Shown: positions 63,061-64,000 of the stretch, piece by piece
How positions within the stretch are numbered: the first letter of the stretch is position 1
Layout of the letters: each line of letters starts with the position of its first letter
Source: Musa acuminata AAA Group
Taxonomy: Eukaryota; Streptophyta; Magnoliopsida; Zingiberales; Musaceae
Direction: 5' to 3'
Length of the DNA: 64,000 nt
Assembly (NCBI RefSeq): GCF_036884655.1
Contig: NC_088338.1
Coordinates: 2,494,501 to 2,558,500, forward strand
The notes under the pieces: model-generated
Seen by the model: only the letters and a program-made list of their open reading frames with translations
Told to the model about the DNA's origin: nothing
The model's database searches: none
Translations under genes and position numbers: made by a program

Positions 63061-64000
63061 TAAAAAGGGAAGAGGTCGGCAAACACAATCAACTTCCTCA
63101 CAAAAAAAATATGTATTTTTTATCTCATGCATTACATGGTGGTGAGGCCTTTTTTAACCAAAGAATTATAATATTGTCATGATCCTGGATAGTTTGAATG
63201 CTAGCTCCCTCTAGATGCACCAAGCTGCAGTAGGCGCCCATGTTGATCTTTGGCACCCAACTTATAAGGTTAGTACATTGACCTTCCCATATCCCACATT
63301 AGCATAAGCCTCAAGAACTAGGTTCATCCTTTTTCAAAATTTTACGTTGTCATCAGAAGAATATGTTGCCATGTCATGATATGTTTCATACCGTGTCATG
63401 TGCCTTTGCAAGATTTTGTGATGAAAGTGTTTTTGAGTTGCCTGGTCACATAGGAACCCCTTCATACCATAGTTATGTTGTAAGATCATCCACTCCTATC
63501 ACTATTTCTAACTTTAATGGCCATGGTTAGGTTGTATGATTTTCCACATTCCAACAAAATTCCTACATTTTTTTAGTGCAATCATGGTGCCCCATGTCAA
63601 TCTTTTCAACTTGCAAGCTTGGGATAAATAAGCTACTTACCCTAGTTTTTGTTGGATGTCTAGTTCTTCCATGTAGGTTAGTGAACGAATGTCACATGAC
63701 TTGACTTGCATAAGCTAAGTTCATAATAATGTGACATCATGCTAGACAACAAAAAGGATAGATAAGGAGAGAAACTAGTATTTATCTCAACTAGAGATGT
63801 CATGAAAAAGAAACATATGGGGTTTGAGATTAATTATTAAATCCCATGTGTACTCTCTTCAAATATTTTTTCCTTTAACTTTGTAGTACCAAATTCTTGA
63901 CTACAATAGCAGCTAGAGACATCAGTGTCATAAATTCTTCAAAGCTGCATCCAAGTTTAACATTTTCTTATATGAATATCATAATTTAACAATATCATTT
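63061..64000. other. AT-rich sequence at the right edge
   Basis: No exon, RNA or clear repeat recognised. It may belong to an intron of the unrecognised minus-strand gene or to further decayed retrotransposon sequence. Confidence 0.4.

Overview
The window is nuclear DNA of a flowering plant. Genes are long and intron-rich, introns are AT-rich, and plant-specific families occur (ZF-HD homeodomain protein, STICHEL-like protein, ATL-type RING-H2 protein). The very GC-rich first exon of the Mediator gene, falling to AT-rich DNA downstream, is typical of monocots. Dispersed repeats rich in TACCG/GGTACC recall non-grass monocots such as Musaceae or palms, but that placement is inference. Exon models below were built by hand from GT-AG (one GC-AG) junctions that keep reading phase. 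They join into uninterrupted proteins, but no transcript evidence was available.

Layout, left to right. (1) 523-2317 minus: MED26-like Mediator subunit, 9 exons, 349 aa. (2) 3963-16763 plus: FAM135/DUF676-type serine esterase, 15 exons, about 816 aa, divergent from MED26. Its introns hold LINE debris and a 1.9-kb array of very small LTR elements. (3) 19189-23334 minus: membrane-anchored ATL-type RING-H2 E3 ligase, 3 exons, 227 aa, convergent with the esterase. Its long second intron contains a decayed Ty3/Gypsy fragment. (4) 25021-34217 minus: eIF2D, 9 exons, 609 aa, with one GC-AG intron, a LINE remnant, a tandem duplication and a long foldback repeat. (5) About 36950-37215 minus: a frameshifted fragment of a multipass membrane protein. 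(6) 41710-42489 minus: single-exon ZF-HD transcription factor, 259 aa. (7) 46875-57975 minus: STICHEL-like AAA+ protein, 6 exons, 1154 aa, with a decayed Ty1/Copia element in one intron. (8) 61677-62309 minus: two exons of an unrecognised hydrophobic protein, next to another decayed Gypsy integrase.

The genes do not form a pathway or cluster. They are unlinked housekeeping and regulatory genes (transcription, translation, ubiquitination, development) separated by repeat-rich DNA. I found no undescribed multi-gene system. The most unusual structures are the inverted/tandem array of tiny LTR units inside the esterase gene, the nested foldback inside eIF2D, and the alternative-looking 3' end of the STICHEL-like gene.
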